In this document: positions 21,773 to 31,217 of the stretch, in pieces
Layout: each line of letters starts with the position of its first letter
Numbering within the stretch: the first letter of the stretch is position 1
NCBI RefSeq assembly: GCF_003443535.1
Contig: NZ_CP031947.1
Location: forward strand, 434,001 to 498,000
Source: Ruegeria sp. AD91A
GTDB lineage: Bacteria; Pseudomonadota; Alphaproteobacteria; Rhodobacterales; Rhodobacteraceae
DNA length: 64,000 bases
Direction: 5' to 3'
The notes under the pieces: model-generated
What the model saw: only the letters and a program-made list of their open reading frames with translations
The model's database searches: none
Told to the model about the DNA's origin: nothing
Made by a program: the position numbers and the translations under genes

Positions 21773-22968
21773 TAAACAGCCCTCATCTTGGTGCCTTGAG
21801 TAAGGTCGTTTTTCCACGCGCCCACAGCGCGTTCTGCCGCCTCCATCAGCGTCGTGGCGCGAATGATCGGCAGTCCGGATTTGGCAAGGATTTTCTGGCC
21901 TTCTTCGACATTCGTTCCGGCCAGCCGCACAACGACCGGAAGATCGAGATCAAGTTCCTTCAACGCCTGCACGACACCTTCAGCCACCCAGTCGCAGCGG
22001 TTGATACCAGCGAAGATGTTGACCAGAATGGCCTGAACATTGTCATCCGACAGAACCAGCCGGAACGCCTTGGCCACCCGTTCAGGTGACGCGCCTCCCC
22101 CGATGTCGAGGAAATTTGCAGGCTCGCCGCCTGCCAGCTTGATCGTGTCCATGGTGGCCATCGCTAGACCGGCCCCGTTGACGATGCAGCCGATATTGCC
22201 GTCAAGTCCGACATAAGACAGCCCACGATCCGCGGCGCGGCTTTCGCGCGGGTCTTCCTGGCTCTTGTCGCGCAATTCGGCGATCTGGGGGTGGCGGAAC
22301 AGGGCGTTGTCGTCAAAGCTCATCTTGGCATCCAGCGCCAGCACCCGATCATCACCGGTGATGACCAGCGGGTTGATTTCAACCATCGTGGCGTCGAGAT
22401 TGCTGAAGGCGGCATAACAGCCCTGAAACGTCCGCACCATTTGCTGGATCAGTTTGGCTTCAACCCCAAGATTGAAGGCGATTTCACGGGCCTGAAATTC
22501 CTGAAGCCCGACGGCCGGTTCCACGATGGACCTTACTATGCTGTCGGGGCGGTCGGCCGAGATATCCTCGATCTCCATTCCGCCTTCGGACGAGGCAACG
22601 ATCATCACCCGCTGGCTGGAGCGGTCCAGAACAAAGCCAAGGTAAATTTCGCGGTCAATCGGTACTGCGGCTTCGACATAAACACGATAGATGCCTTTGC
22701 CTTCAGGACCTGTCTGATGCGTGACCAGCTTGCGACCGAACAGATCATCACAAGCCTTGTAGATTTCGTTTTCGCTGTTGCAGAGCTTGACCCCTCCGGC
22801 CTTGCCGCGACCGCCCGCATGGACCTGCGCCTTGACAATCCATTTGTCGCCACCCAGTTCACGCGCCCGGTAGGCCGCTTGTTCAGGACTGTAGGCAAGC
22901 GCACCCGCGGGCACATCGACGCCAAATTTCGAAAGAACTTCTTTCGCCTGGTATTCGTGGATATCCAT
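21772..22968 (-). CDS. mtkA: malate-CoA ligase (malate thiokinase) beta subunit
   Basis: This 398-residue ATP-grasp subunit supplies ATP and the organic-acid site. Landmarks are [34 protein letters not shown], the acid-binding region [31 protein letters not shown], and [16 protein letters not shown], where the succinyl-CoA-synthetase family has VNIFGGI. It sits between the aminotransferase and the alpha subunit, 15 bases from the former. Together they form the ATP-consuming step between malate and malyl-CoA lyase. Confidence 0.9.
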   Translation of the reverse strand: MDIHEYQAKEVLSKFGVDVPAGALAYSPEQAAYRARELGGDKWIVKAQVHAGGRGKAGGVKLCNSENEIYKACDDLFGRKLVTHQTGPEGKGIYRVYVEAAVPIDREIYLGFVLDRSSQRVMIVASSEGGMEIEDISADRPDSIVRSIVEPAVGLQEFQAREIAFNLGVEAKLIQQMVRTFQGCYAAFSNLDATMVEINPLVITGDDRVLALDAKMSFDDNALFRHPQIAELRDKSQEDPRESRAADRGLSYVGLDGNIGCIVNGAGLAMATMDTIKLAGGEPANFLDIGGGASPERVAKAFRLVLSDDNVQAILVNIFAGINRCDWVAEGVVQALKELDLDLPVVVRLAGTNVEEGQKILAKSGLPIIRATTLMEAAERAVGAWKNDLTQGTKMRAV

Positions 22969-22983
22969 CTGATGCGCTCCTGT

Positions 22984-24225
22984 TTACGCAGCTATTGAAG
23001 TGCCGTAACGGCTTTCCAGCAGAGCTTCGATCGCGTCTTGATCGACCTTACCGCCCAGCTCGCGAATGGCTTCGGCGAACAGGCGTACGATCCGGCTGAC
23101 GGCCTCGCGATTCAATTGATTGAGGATGCCGATGCGCACCTGCACCGGTTCGCTCAAAGTGGGCCAGATGCCAAACCCGCGTGCACGGCAGTTCTGCACC
23201 AGTTCCATCTCGCGGCCAGAAAGTTCGGAAGGCAGGTTGAGCACGACCAGGCTAGGCATGTCCGAGGTGACCTCGCATCCCATCTCGGTCACCGCGTCTC
23301 GAAGAACTTTTTCATGCGTCCGGTAAGACATCGACCGCTTGGCCAGACCTTCCAGCAAGGTCAGGCGCAATGACTCGTGGAACGCAGCCACCGCGTACCC
23401 CGAATGGGTTCGGTGGTAGGTGCCCTTTTCCACGTCCTGCCCATCGACGATGCCCCAGTGACGGGCCTCAAAAATCGGATTGTGCACATAGGTATAGGCA
23501 CCTGTGGATTTCAACGTCTCGATATAGGCATCGGTAAAGCTGACAGGGGCATAGGTCAGCGGCAGGCAGCACAGGCCTTTCTGTGGACAGGATGCCCAAC
23601 CTGCGACACCCGGATAGTCATCGATCGAAAAGTCTTCGACACCCAGAGACGAAACCGCATCGATCAGCCCCATCGCCCCATGACGTTCACACGCGTCCGA
23701 GAAACCGCGCAGGTCGTTCACCCTGCCGGATCCGGTTTCCCAATGCGCCATGAAGGCCCATTTCGGTTTGTGTCCAGCCAGAGCGGCTTCAACCATCTCA
23801 GCCGCCACCGGTTGGCCATGTGGAACTTCGACTACTGTGACACTCGCCGCCTGTGGGTCAAGTGGGCTGGCCGCGTGCTCGGCGGCCGTGGCCGCCTTGA
23901 TCCGCAGCGTCAGCGCGTCGATCCCCGAGAATGTGCCGTTGGTGAACGCAACAACCTTGTCGCCCGGCATGACGGCCGAGAACATGGTGTCCAGAGCGCT
24001 CCAGCCGGTACCCGCGACAGCGAACGTATAAGCGTTTCCAGTGCCCCAGATTTTCCGCAGCATATGCTTGCATTCGATCATGCCCCTGAGGACATCGCCC
24101 TGCATGTGATCGGCAACACCTGCGTCGGCGAAGGCTTTCAGAACACGTTCATCCGTGTTGCCCGGCCCTGGCCCCGCGGCAAGGGTCTCGGGAATTTCGA
24201 GCGGAGGGAAAATCTGAAAAGTCAT
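22984..24225 (-). CDS. sgaA: serine-glyoxylate aminotransferase
   Basis: This 413-residue class-V PLP aminotransferase converts serine and glyoxylate to hydroxypyruvate and glycine. The N-terminal substrate loop is LAAGPGPGNTDERVL. The Schiff-base lysine is Lys216 in ASCPQKGLCCLPL, and LIDAVSSLGVEDFSIDDY contains the PLP-ring aspartate. It is the first gene of the operon, with the start at 24225 behind a GAGGA site, and is divergent from the LuxR-type regulator. Alanine-glyoxylate aminotransferases are close relatives. The serine-cycle neighbours make serine the likely amino donor. Confidence 0.88.
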   Translation of the reverse strand: MTFQIFPPLEIPETLAAGPGPGNTDERVLKAFADAGVADHMQGDVLRGMIECKHMLRKIWGTGNAYTFAVAGTGWSALDTMFSAVMPGDKVVAFTNGTFSGIDALTLRIKAATAAEHAASPLDPQAASVTVVEVPHGQPVAAEMVEAALAGHKPKWAFMAHWETGSGRVNDLRGFSDACERHGAMGLIDAVSSLGVEDFSIDDYPGVAGWASCPQKGLCCLPLTYAPVSFTDAYIETLKSTGAYTYVHNPIFEARHWGIVDGQDVEKGTYHRTHSGYAVAAFHESLRLTLLEGLAKRSMSYRTHEKVLRDAVTEMGCEVTSDMPSLVVLNLPSELSGREMELVQNCRARGFGIWPTLSEPVQVRIGILNQLNREAVSRIVRLFAEAIRELGGKVDQDAIEALLESRYGTSIAA

Positions 24226-24350
24226 GGTCTGACATCCTCGGCTGTTGGCCGGGCATTGCGGCCTGATGTGTTAAGGTGTCGACCAGAAAACGCGAGCTTG
24301 CCCAAGGGCACAACGTAACTTACTACTGCTTTTGGATGTCTAAAAGTATG

Positions 24351-24392
24351 GGGTTTTACCCACCTATATTGGTAAAAATACCAAGGTATACC
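24351..24392. promoter_or_regulatory. operator-like inverted repeats between sgaA and the LuxR regulator
   Basis: The AT-rich gap 24226-24445 holds a perfect TTGGTA-AAAA-TACCAA repeat (24369-24384) and a GGTATACC palindrome at 24385-24392. An upstream TTTTACC pairs with the GGTAAAA that overlaps the first repeat. The clustered GGTA/TACC half-sites suggest cooperative binding by a dimeric regulator, probably the adjacent LuxR-type protein. Function is inferred from symmetry and position. Confidence 0.5.
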
Positions 24393-24445
24393 GAAAATTT
24401 CCCCATTCTTTTGGGTAGTTTTTTAGAAAGTCAGGGCAAAATCAT

Positions 24446-25075
24446 ATGGTTGAAACATCGGGCAAACCCATCGACATCATGCTTGCCGACAGCAATCCGC
24501 TGGTTCTGTCTGCCATGTCGGAAATATTCGAACGTGATCCGCGATTCTCTCTGGTTGCCACGTCGGCGACGGCAGAAGGTTTTCTGGGAACGGTGATGCG
24601 GATACCTGTTCAGGTCGGCGTTGTGGACTGGACGCTTCCGGCCCTGGGCGCTGCCAAATTGATCGAGGTGTTGCGCGATCAGGCCGGTGCTCCGCGCTTT
24701 GTGATCTACGGCGATGCCTCCGGAGATGTCCCGCGATTGGCCATGCAGGCGGGTGCCGCTGGATTTGCTGCCCGCTCGGGCGAGGTTGACGTGCTTCTTG
24801 AGACCTGTGCCGAAGTGGCAGCAGGCAAGATGGTGTTTCCGTTCATCGACGTCCGGAAGATGAAACAGGATCCGATTCAAAGCCTTTCACGCAAGGAACG
24901 CGCCATTCTGGAGGCCTTGGCACAGGGGATGTCGAACCGGGAACTGTCCAAGGAACTTCAGATATCCACCAACACGGTCAAGTTTCACCTGTCAAATATC
25001 TATGAGAAGCTGAACGTCAAAAACAGAACACAAGCCATTGCGTTTTTCTATTCGTCCCACCGTGGCGCCGACTAG
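24446..25075 (+). CDS. LuxR/NarL-type response regulator, atypical receiver
   Basis: This 209-residue protein has a receiver domain at about residues 9-125 and a LuxR helix-turn-helix at 145-203 (LSRKERAILEALAQGMSNRELSKELQ region, then STNTVKFHLSNIYEKLNVKN). Asp15 and the putative phospho-acceptor Asp61 (VVDWTLP) are present. The usual conserved Thr/Ser and Lys positions appear to be Tyr88 and Arg110, so phosphorylation signalling may be altered or lost. It is divergent from the serine-cycle operon and shares a palindrome-rich promoter with it, so it probably controls that operon. No histidine kinase gene is nearby. Confidence 0.85.
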   Translation: MVETSGKPIDIMLADSNPLVLSAMSEIFERDPRFSLVATSATAEGFLGTVMRIPVQVGVVDWTLPALGAAKLIEVLRDQAGAPRFVIYGDASGDVPRLAMQAGAAGFAARSGEVDVLLETCAEVAAGKMVFPFIDVRKMKQDPIQSLSRKERAILEALAQGMSNRELSKELQISTNTVKFHLSNIYEKLNVKNRTQAIAFFYSSHRGAD

Positions 25076-25097
25076 ACGACGAGAACAGAGAGTCCGG

Positions 25098-25943
25098 ATG
25101 ACTGAAATCAAAATAAACGTTGTCGGTGCCGGGCGGGTCGGCAAAACGCTGATCAGCCTTCTGGATGGCACTGATGGCTGCCGTATTCAGGATGTTCTGA
25201 GCACATCCTTTCACTCGGCAAATGAAGCCGCCCAATTGTCCAAAACCGGGCGCGTTGCAGGAAGCTATGCCGATTTGCGACCCGCTGATCTGTGGATCAT
25301 ATCAGTGCCCGACACGCAAATTTCTTCGGTGGCCCACGAATTGAAAGAGGCGTTCGAGAACCAAGAAATAACCGGGAAGCCTTCAGTGGCGTTCCATTGC
25401 AGCGGCTATTATCCCGCCGAGCAACTGGCGTCGTTGCGCAGCTTCTCGTGGTCTCTGGCCAGCGTTCACCCCGTCCTGTCTTTCGCCGATACACAGGCCG
25501 CTGCCGCGCAATTCAAAGAGGCGCTGTGCGGGTTGGAAGGCGACGAAGAAGCCACAGCGTTCATTCAACCGCTTCTGGAAGGATTGGGGGCCACCTGTTT
25601 TCCCATCCGGTCTGAAAGCAAAAGCCTGTATCATGCAGCCGCTGTGATATCGAACAACTTCGCCGTTGTCTTGCAGGCCATCGCCCGCGAGGCGTGGGCC
25701 GAGGCGGGCGTGCCGGACGAAACTGCCCGCAAGCTCAACGCTGGTTTGTTGAGCAGCACAGTCGAAAACGTCGACCTTCTTGGGCCGCAAGCTGCCCTGA
25801 CCGGTCCAGCGGCAAGAGGGGACGAAGAGGTCGTTGCCCGGCAGGGTACGGATGTAGCGGCGTGGCACCGCGATGCAGGTGAAATTTACAGGCAAATGAG
25901 TTCGCTGGCGCAGAAGCTGAAGGAAACCGGTTTCACGAAATAA
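25098..25943 (+). CDS. Rossmann-like and DUF2520 domain protein
   Basis: This 281-residue protein begins with an NAD(P)-binding segment INVVGAGRVGKTLISLLD (residues 6-23), resembling the pyrroline-carboxylate reductase/ketopantoate reductase fold. Further landmarks are LWIISVPDTQISSVAHEL and AFHCSGYYPAEQLASLRS. The C-terminal helical DUF2520 domain contains KSLYHAAAVISNNF. Its biochemical reaction is not known to me. It starts 22 bases after the LuxR-type regulator on the same strand, so the two are likely co-transcribed. That suggests a link with serine-cycle or one-carbon metabolism. ATG 25098 was chosen for an AGAGAG site and the domain boundary. Confidence 0.82.
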   Translation: MTEIKINVVGAGRVGKTLISLLDGTDGCRIQDVLSTSFHSANEAAQLSKTGRVAGSYADLRPADLWIISVPDTQISSVAHELKEAFENQEITGKPSVAFHCSGYYPAEQLASLRSFSWSLASVHPVLSFADTQAAAAQFKEALCGLEGDEEATAFIQPLLEGLGATCFPIRSESKSLYHAAAVISNNFAVVLQAIAREAWAEAGVPDETARKLNAGLLSSTVENVDLLGPQAALTGPAARGDEEVVARQGTDVAAWHRDAGEIYRQMSSLAQKLKETGFTK

Positions 25944-26119
25944 TCGCCAGATCCATTGCTGGAAAGCATTTTGGAACCTGCGCTCGAAACGCGTCGCGGA
26001 AAAGGCAGGCCCGAGCGTTTCTTTTGCGAATCCCTGAAACGTGTTACGTTAGGTCAACTTTCAAGATTTGATTTTCCCCGCACTCAGTTTCTTGCCGCGC
26101 TTTCCAACGAGGTGACTTC

Positions 26120-29100
26120 ATGTCCGACTCCAGCAGTGAGCCCCCGCGTATTACGCTGTCCCTTCCGACCTCCCGACCAAATCCCACGATCTCGGCGGAA
26201 ATCTCAGGATCGGCCAGCTTTACAGCTGACAGTGTTGACGATCTCAGACGCGTCGAAGCCGAGAAACTCAAGGCGTTGCGCCGTGGTGTCGGTATCGACC
26301 TGTCCGCCGAAGTAATCAACGATCTGGTCGATCAGCGCGTGCAGGCCACTGGTGCAGTCTTTCGACAGCTCGAAACCATTCGCAAAGATCTGGCCGAGGG
26401 ATTTCTGGGCGCTGTCGTCCCTACCCTTGCCCCGAAACTGCGCGGAGAACTGATCAATCCCGACGGGGCCCCCGCCGAGCGGGTAATCGTTGAAGCGCTG
26501 CGCCCCACCTTTACCGCCAATGAAGGTATCGACAACGCGGATTTTTCCTGGGCTGTAAAAGCCGCCGTTACGGATGCGCGGGGCCTGTTTTCCCTTGATC
26601 TGCCCAACTTGCGGCTGCCGCAAAATGGCCTGAGGTTGCGAATTCGCGGGCAGAACACCACTCTGACTGAAGCGGTGCCGCGCATTGATGCATTGGATGG
26701 CGAACTGGGACTTGTGGTGCTGGATCGCACTGTCCTCCCTTTGCAGCGCTCGGTCCTGGGCGAGCTTGCTGATATTCTACCGGTGGATCCCGAGGATGCG
26801 GAAGAGAACATATCCGATTTCACCGGCACGCAGGCGCCCATCGTGCTGGGCGAAGGTGACTGCGCCTCGGAATACCGGACCGAAGGTGGCACAGTTTCAC
26901 GACGGCGCTATTCGGTTCTCTACCGGTTGATTGATCCGCTGGTCGGGCCGAAAAATATCGTCCGAACCCGCCCTGTTGGCGGCAATCGCTTTGTCACGAC
27001 AATCCCGGGCAGCACTTTTGCGCAGGCCAACCTTTCTGCCGAAACCCTTTTGAACGCTTTCAACAATGACGGCGGAGACTGGGATTTTCGCGACCGGATA
27101 CCAATTGACGAACCCATTGATGTAGAAGATTTCTTCGAAGATCTTGAGCAGCGCCCGCAAGATGTGCCAAAGGCCTCCAGCCTTGCGCTCGGCTACATTG
27201 CCAAGATGCGCTCGACCGCCGTTCACGCCGGTATGTCGTTGGGCCGTCTGGTCTATTCCCTGCCGCTTGCCCCGGGCGAGGAACAGCGGATCGTCGTTTC
27301 GGAACAACGTGAAACCCTGACCGTGCGCGAACGTGAAAGCCTGACGTTCGAGGAACAACAGGAATTCGAAGAAGCGCGCGACACTTCCTTCAACAATACG
27401 TTTGAAACCGCGCTCGATGAAGTGATCCGCGGTACGTCCTCCTTCTCGACCAAGGCGTCTACAAAGAGTTTTGGTGGTGCGGGTGGCATTGGTGGCGGTC
27501 TGTTTGGCGGCATCGGGGCCATAGTTGGCGGGGTCGGCTTCAGCGGAGCGCGCTCCAGTTCCAACTCGTCAGGCAGTTCGTCCAACACGCAGAACACATC
27601 ACGCGATTTTCTGTCAGATACGCATGAGACGTTCTCGGCCGCGCTGGAACGGGCCGCTTCTGTCAAAAGAAACTCTGCCCGAACAAGTGTGCGAACCGCA
27701 ACGGCAAGTGATCGGCGGACGGCGACAACAAAGTTCGTGGCCAACCGCAACCATTGTCATGCAATGACGATGCAATGGTTCGAAGTTCTGCGCGACTTTT
27801 CCCTGGAAACGCGGATCGAAGGGGTGCAATTGGTGGTCTTCGTTCCAATGCAACTCATCCGCTTTCGCCGCCTGGGGCAAGGCGATCAATTGCCGGGCAA
27901 TGTCAACCGGTCCGGGTTGCTGCACCGGTACAAAGTGATCCTGCGCCACGCAGACGTTTTCCGTCGCGTGTTCCGAAACCGTCGCAGATTCCGCACCGCG
28001 CTCAAACTGCTGGAAGAGTTTTATGCCGACAAGGACGCATCTCCGCAAAATGCTCCGGGTGTCGCGCAGGACATCGTCAGTTTTGAGGCTCAGGGCACTT
28101 TTATGCCCAACGATGACATTTCCGCCGTGATCTTCACTCAGGATGGCGACCGCGTCGGACCGGTGCCTCTGACCGGATCGCCGATTGACATCGACAACCT
28201 GCATGACTTGCCTGCCGAGACACGCGAAAACTTGCTGGTTCGGCTGGCTGACGCGCGCCGCGATCCAACGAATCGGCGGACTTATACCGGATCCGTGGCT
28301 TTGCCCCGCTCGGTCGAACGTTCCGACATCGCCCGCGTCGAGTTGCGCAGGCGGACGGGCTCTTTTGCCTACTCATTCTATACCGGCCCCGACCCGATCA
28401 ACATCTTCAACATTTGGGAGCATATCTCAAACCTAGAAGATGCCGATGATCTGGATCGCGCCACGCGCAACATCAACCGGAGCCTTCACACGACGATTTC
28501 GGGTTCGGATTTCGACGATCTGATCGGCGCGCCAATGATCAGCGAGTTTGAGGCGCGCATGAACGAAGACGCACAGACCATCGTTGACGACAACACATTC
28601 CAGGCATTGCCTGCAACCCTGCCCTATTCCGTACAGGAAGTGCCGGACGTGCTGTCGCGTCGTGATCTACGGCGGATCGAAGAAATGTATCAACATATCG
28701 TGGCCGACACCGTTCGCTATTCCCGCGTGATCTGGGCCAGTATGACGGATGAAGAACGCGCCATCCTGCTGGAACGTTTCACGATTGGCGTGCCGGATGG
28801 CGGGTTGGATGACGCTTCAAGCGAGATATCACTGCTCAGCACGGTCCAAAACAAGGTGTTGGGCTTCTACGGCAATGCGATGATCATGCCATTCTCGATC
28901 CCGCCCGATCTGGCCGACAGAATGGAGATGCGGACCGGCGACATTCAGGACAGTCTGCTGGCCTTCCATCGGGAAGACTTCCGACCACCGCGCCGCACGA
29001 TCTCACTGCCGACCAGAGGCCTGTTGGGCGAGGCCGTACTGGGCCGCTGCAATTCCTGCGAGATGATCGACCATCGCCGCTTCTGGAACTGGCAGGACAG

Positions 29101-29833
29101 CCCGACGCCACCTCCGGTTGGTGACACGCCGGTCTTACCCGTGGACAGCGATGCAATCTTTGGCACCCGTGCGCCATCAGACCTGCCGGCCAATCAACCT
29201 TCGAACACGCTCACCATCGCAGGTGGGGACATTGGCACAGGCCAGGCCGTGCCCACTTCGCAACTGGCCGAAATCCTCAAGGCCGCGCCCGATCTCGCGC
29301 GGGCGGGAACCGATCTGACAGGTCTGAAGGAGCTGCAGGCGCAACTGGCACTGGAAACACAATCAGTCGCCGCCGGTCGGGACAAGGCCATAGACACAGC
29401 GACGGATCTGACCAAAGAGCTTGTCGGCAAGGCCACTGAGCTTGCAGGCAAGGGCCAGGAGATCGCTGCGGCCCGCAAAGAGGAAGAAGCCAAGAAACAA
29501 GCTGCCGAAAAGAAAAAGTCAGCTGCCGACAATGCCGTAAAGATCAAGGGGTTTGAAGATATCGCCAAGAACGCCTCCGGTGTTTCTGCGCTGATCGGCG
29601 GACAACCGGGCGGCAACCAAGCGGCCTTTACGCAAAACCTGTTCAAGGATTTCCCCGGCGGTGCTGCCGCTCTGGCGAATCCCTCCAACACGTTGCTTCT
29701 GGCCAAGCTCTTTGGGGCCTTTACCAAAGCGAATACAGATGCGGATGACGGCAGCGCAACCAAGGCCGGCAGCCAGTCCGTTCTGGATTTCCTCAATGGC
29801 CTGAGCGCCCCTGCGGAGGACGACGATGAGTGA
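26120..29833 (+). CDS. large 1237-residue protein of unknown function
   Basis: I do not recognise a characterised family. There is no signal peptide or obvious membrane helix. Residues about 105-195 (LRGELINPDGAPAERVIVEA onward) look like a carboxypeptidase-regulatory-type beta-sandwich. A signature-like SLPLAPGEEQRIVVSEQRE at about 379-397 leads into a charged Glu/Arg-rich helix. A Gly/Ser-rich flexible stretch occupies about 451-500, and a CNSC pair is at 977-980. An Ala/Lys/Glu-rich coiled coil lies at about 1075-1150 near an acidic C-terminus. It overlaps the next gene by 8 bases. The modular build suggests a structural or assembly protein; that is inference. Confidence 0.8.
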   Translation: MSDSSSEPPRITLSLPTSRPNPTISAEISGSASFTADSVDDLRRVEAEKLKALRRGVGIDLSAEVINDLVDQRVQATGAVFRQLETIRKDLAEGFLGAVVPTLAPKLRGELINPDGAPAERVIVEALRPTFTANEGIDNADFSWAVKAAVTDARGLFSLDLPNLRLPQNGLRLRIRGQNTTLTEAVPRIDALDGELGLVVLDRTVLPLQRSVLGELADILPVDPEDAEENISDFTGTQAPIVLGEGDCASEYRTEGGTVSRRRYSVLYRLIDPLVGPKNIVRTRPVGGNRFVTTIPGSTFAQANLSAETLLNAFNNDGGDWDFRDRIPIDEPIDVEDFFEDLEQRPQDVPKASSLALGYIAKMRSTAVHAGMSLGRLVYSLPLAPGEEQRIVVSEQRETLTVRERESLTFEEQQEFEEARDTSFNNTFETALDEVIRGTSSFSTKASTKSFGGAGGIGGGLFGGIGAIVGGVGFSGARSSSNSSGSSSNTQNTSRDFLSDTHETFSAALERAASVKRNSARTSVRTATASDRRTATTKFVANRNHCHAMTMQWFEVLRDFSLETRIEGVQLVVFVPMQLIRFRRLGQGDQLPGNVNRSGLLHRYKVILRHADVFRRVFRNRRRFRTALKLLEEFYADKDASPQNAPGVAQDIVSFEAQGTFMPNDDISAVIFTQDGDRVGPVPLTGSPIDIDNLHDLPAETRENLLVRLADARRDPTNRRTYTGSVALPRSVERSDIARVELRRRTGSFAYSFYTGPDPINIFNIWEHISNLEDADDLDRATRNINRSLHTTISGSDFDDLIGAPMISEFEARMNEDAQTIVDDNTFQALPATLPYSVQEVPDVLSRRDLRRIEEMYQHIVADTVRYSRVIWASMTDEERAILLERFTIGVPDGGLDDASSEISLLSTVQNKVLGFYGNAMIMPFSIPPDLADRMEMRTGDIQDSLLAFHREDFRPPRRTISLPTRGLLGEAVLGRCNSCEMIDHRRFWNWQDSPTPPPVGDTPVLPVDSDAIFGTRAPSDLPANQPSNTLTIAGGDIGTGQAVPTSQLAEILKAAPDLARAGTDLTGLKELQAQLALETQSVAAGRDKAIDTATDLTKELVGKATELAGKGQEIAAARKEEEAKKQAAEKKKSAADNAVKIKGFEDIAKNASGVSALIGGQPGGNQAAFTQNLFKDFPGGAAALANPSNTLLLAKLFGAFTKANTDADDGSATKAGSQSVLDFLNGLSAPAEDDDE

Positions 29834-30824
29834 CACCAGCACAAATGCAACCCCCGAACCCGGTATTGATGAAAGCCTTGCCGAGGCCATCATCAATATT
29901 CTCGAAACCACCAACTCTCCGGCGATACAGCGCGCCCGAGAGGTGATAGCCCACAGACTGGCCATCGCAGGCGACGTTGCCCCATCCCGCATCCCAGCGC
30001 CGCGCAATATCACCGAGATCGGCGGCTACTTAAATCTGCTGAGCGAATATGGAGAGGCCGAACAGCGCTCGCGCATGATCGCGGCCGCTCTGGGCATAGC
30101 AGGGCCGCAGATTTCGCTGCCACAGCCCGGTGCCGTTCCTGCGTTGTCCTTTGTCACACGTGACGGCGCCCGACCTGCGGGGCCACAACAACCCAGCTTC
30201 CCGTTGACCTATACGATCCGCAGCGACTTTGTTCCGGCCTTTGACAATGCTGTGCAGGAAATCACGATCCGTGGTGGCGCGGTTCCGATTTTGACACCCG
30301 TCAGGATTCTGCCTTCCGCGGGGTCTGCGCCCGCAACAGACGGCTCTGCACAGTTGGCTCTGATCGGCCGAACACTCAGCCTGGCGCCAACTGCGGCTTT
30401 ACACGCCGTGGCAACCGATCCCCTGTCGCTAAGCCGCCCGACTGCTGGTGGCGGTTTCGAGGTTTTGGTTCGGGTCATCGACGCCGCCGCTCCGATCGCC
30501 GGAACCATCGCGGCGGCGGACTGGACGAGTTGGGAATGCGATGCCGCAGTCTGTTCCGAGGTCGACAGCAATGATGCGCGCTTTGCGCTCACGCCACTAC
30601 TGAACGCCGCCGGGTGGCACCAGACAGCTGATCCCGGCAATCCGACCAGCCTGTCGAATCCCGGAACCTGGGCAGAATGGCGCAATATCACCGGGCTTGT
30701 GCCGGGCGTCACGCGGTTTGCGGACGAGCTGCAACTGCTTTATTCCGCTGAAATGCTCATTACCTCACCGATCTTCAATCAACTGGACAATGTCTGGACA
30801 GGAAACGAATTTGCCGCACCATAG
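29826..30824 (+). CDS. hypothetical protein coupled to the 1237-residue protein
   Basis: This 332-residue protein begins inside the last codons of the preceding gene (8-base overlap), so the two are translationally coupled and probably work together. An N-terminal helical segment (about 15-100) contains EAIINILETTNSPAIQRAREV. The remainder looks beta-rich, with many Pro, Gly and Ala. Two cysteines lie close together in WECDAAVCSEVDSND (about 237-242). I see no signal peptide, membrane helix or known catalytic motif, and no family I can name. Confidence 0.75.
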   Translation: MSDTSTNATPEPGIDESLAEAIINILETTNSPAIQRAREVIAHRLAIAGDVAPSRIPAPRNITEIGGYLNLLSEYGEAEQRSRMIAAALGIAGPQISLPQPGAVPALSFVTRDGARPAGPQQPSFPLTYTIRSDFVPAFDNAVQEITIRGGAVPILTPVRILPSAGSAPATDGSAQLALIGRTLSLAPTAALHAVATDPLSLSRPTAGGGFEVLVRVIDAAAPIAGTIAAADWTSWECDAAVCSEVDSNDARFALTPLLNAAGWHQTADPGNPTSLSNPGTWAEWRNITGLVPGVTRFADELQLLYSAEMLITSPIFNQLDNVWTGNEFAAP

Positions 30825-30900
30825 CGCGGCTGCTTGAAACGCATGAAAGTGATTTGGCAAGACTCCCTTCAAGGGGTTTAATGCAATCAGGAGGTCAGCC

Positions 30901-31113
30901 ATGCAAAACCCGGAGCGTTTCGAGAAGTTCTATTTCGCCAAAGTCGGCATGGGCGAAGCCTGTGGCTGCGCCGAGCGGGTAATCGACGTGTTCGAATTCA
31001 ATCGCAAAGGCGGTGCGCAATCCAAACAACCTGTGAAACAGGACAGGCGCAGACGCGGATCCTTTCGGGCATGGGCTGTCAGATATGGGCTGATGAGCCG
31101 AAAGCGGACATAA
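30901..31113 (+). CDS. small basic hypothetical protein (70 residues)
   Basis: A near-perfect AGGAGGT site five bases before the ATG supports this short gene. The N-terminal half is mixed and carries a CGC motif (about residues 21-23) next to RVIDVFEFNRKGG. The C-terminal half is strongly basic, with DRRRRGSFRAWAVRYGLMSRKRT. It lies 76 bases after the 332-residue protein on the same strand and may belong to the same transcript. The function is unknown; the basic tail could bind nucleic acid or an acidic partner such as the tail of the 1237-residue protein. Confidence 0.6.
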   Translation: MQNPERFEKFYFAKVGMGEACGCAERVIDVFEFNRKGGAQSKQPVKQDRRRRGSFRAWAVRYGLMSRKRT

Positions 31114-31217
31114 TCCAGGCCTGACGACGCACAGGGTTCGCTTTCGGCTTCATGGCTTTGCTCAGGCGGCTTGATAGCATTTCTGAAACCACTGTATCTG
31201 GTTGCCACGAGAACAGG

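Noticed and set aside
28884..29850. Overlapping minus-strand frames within the large unknown gene
   Set aside because: They show Arg/Ser-rich or low-complexity translations, lack ribosome binding sites and overlap each other; the plus-strand frame is continuous for 1237 codons.
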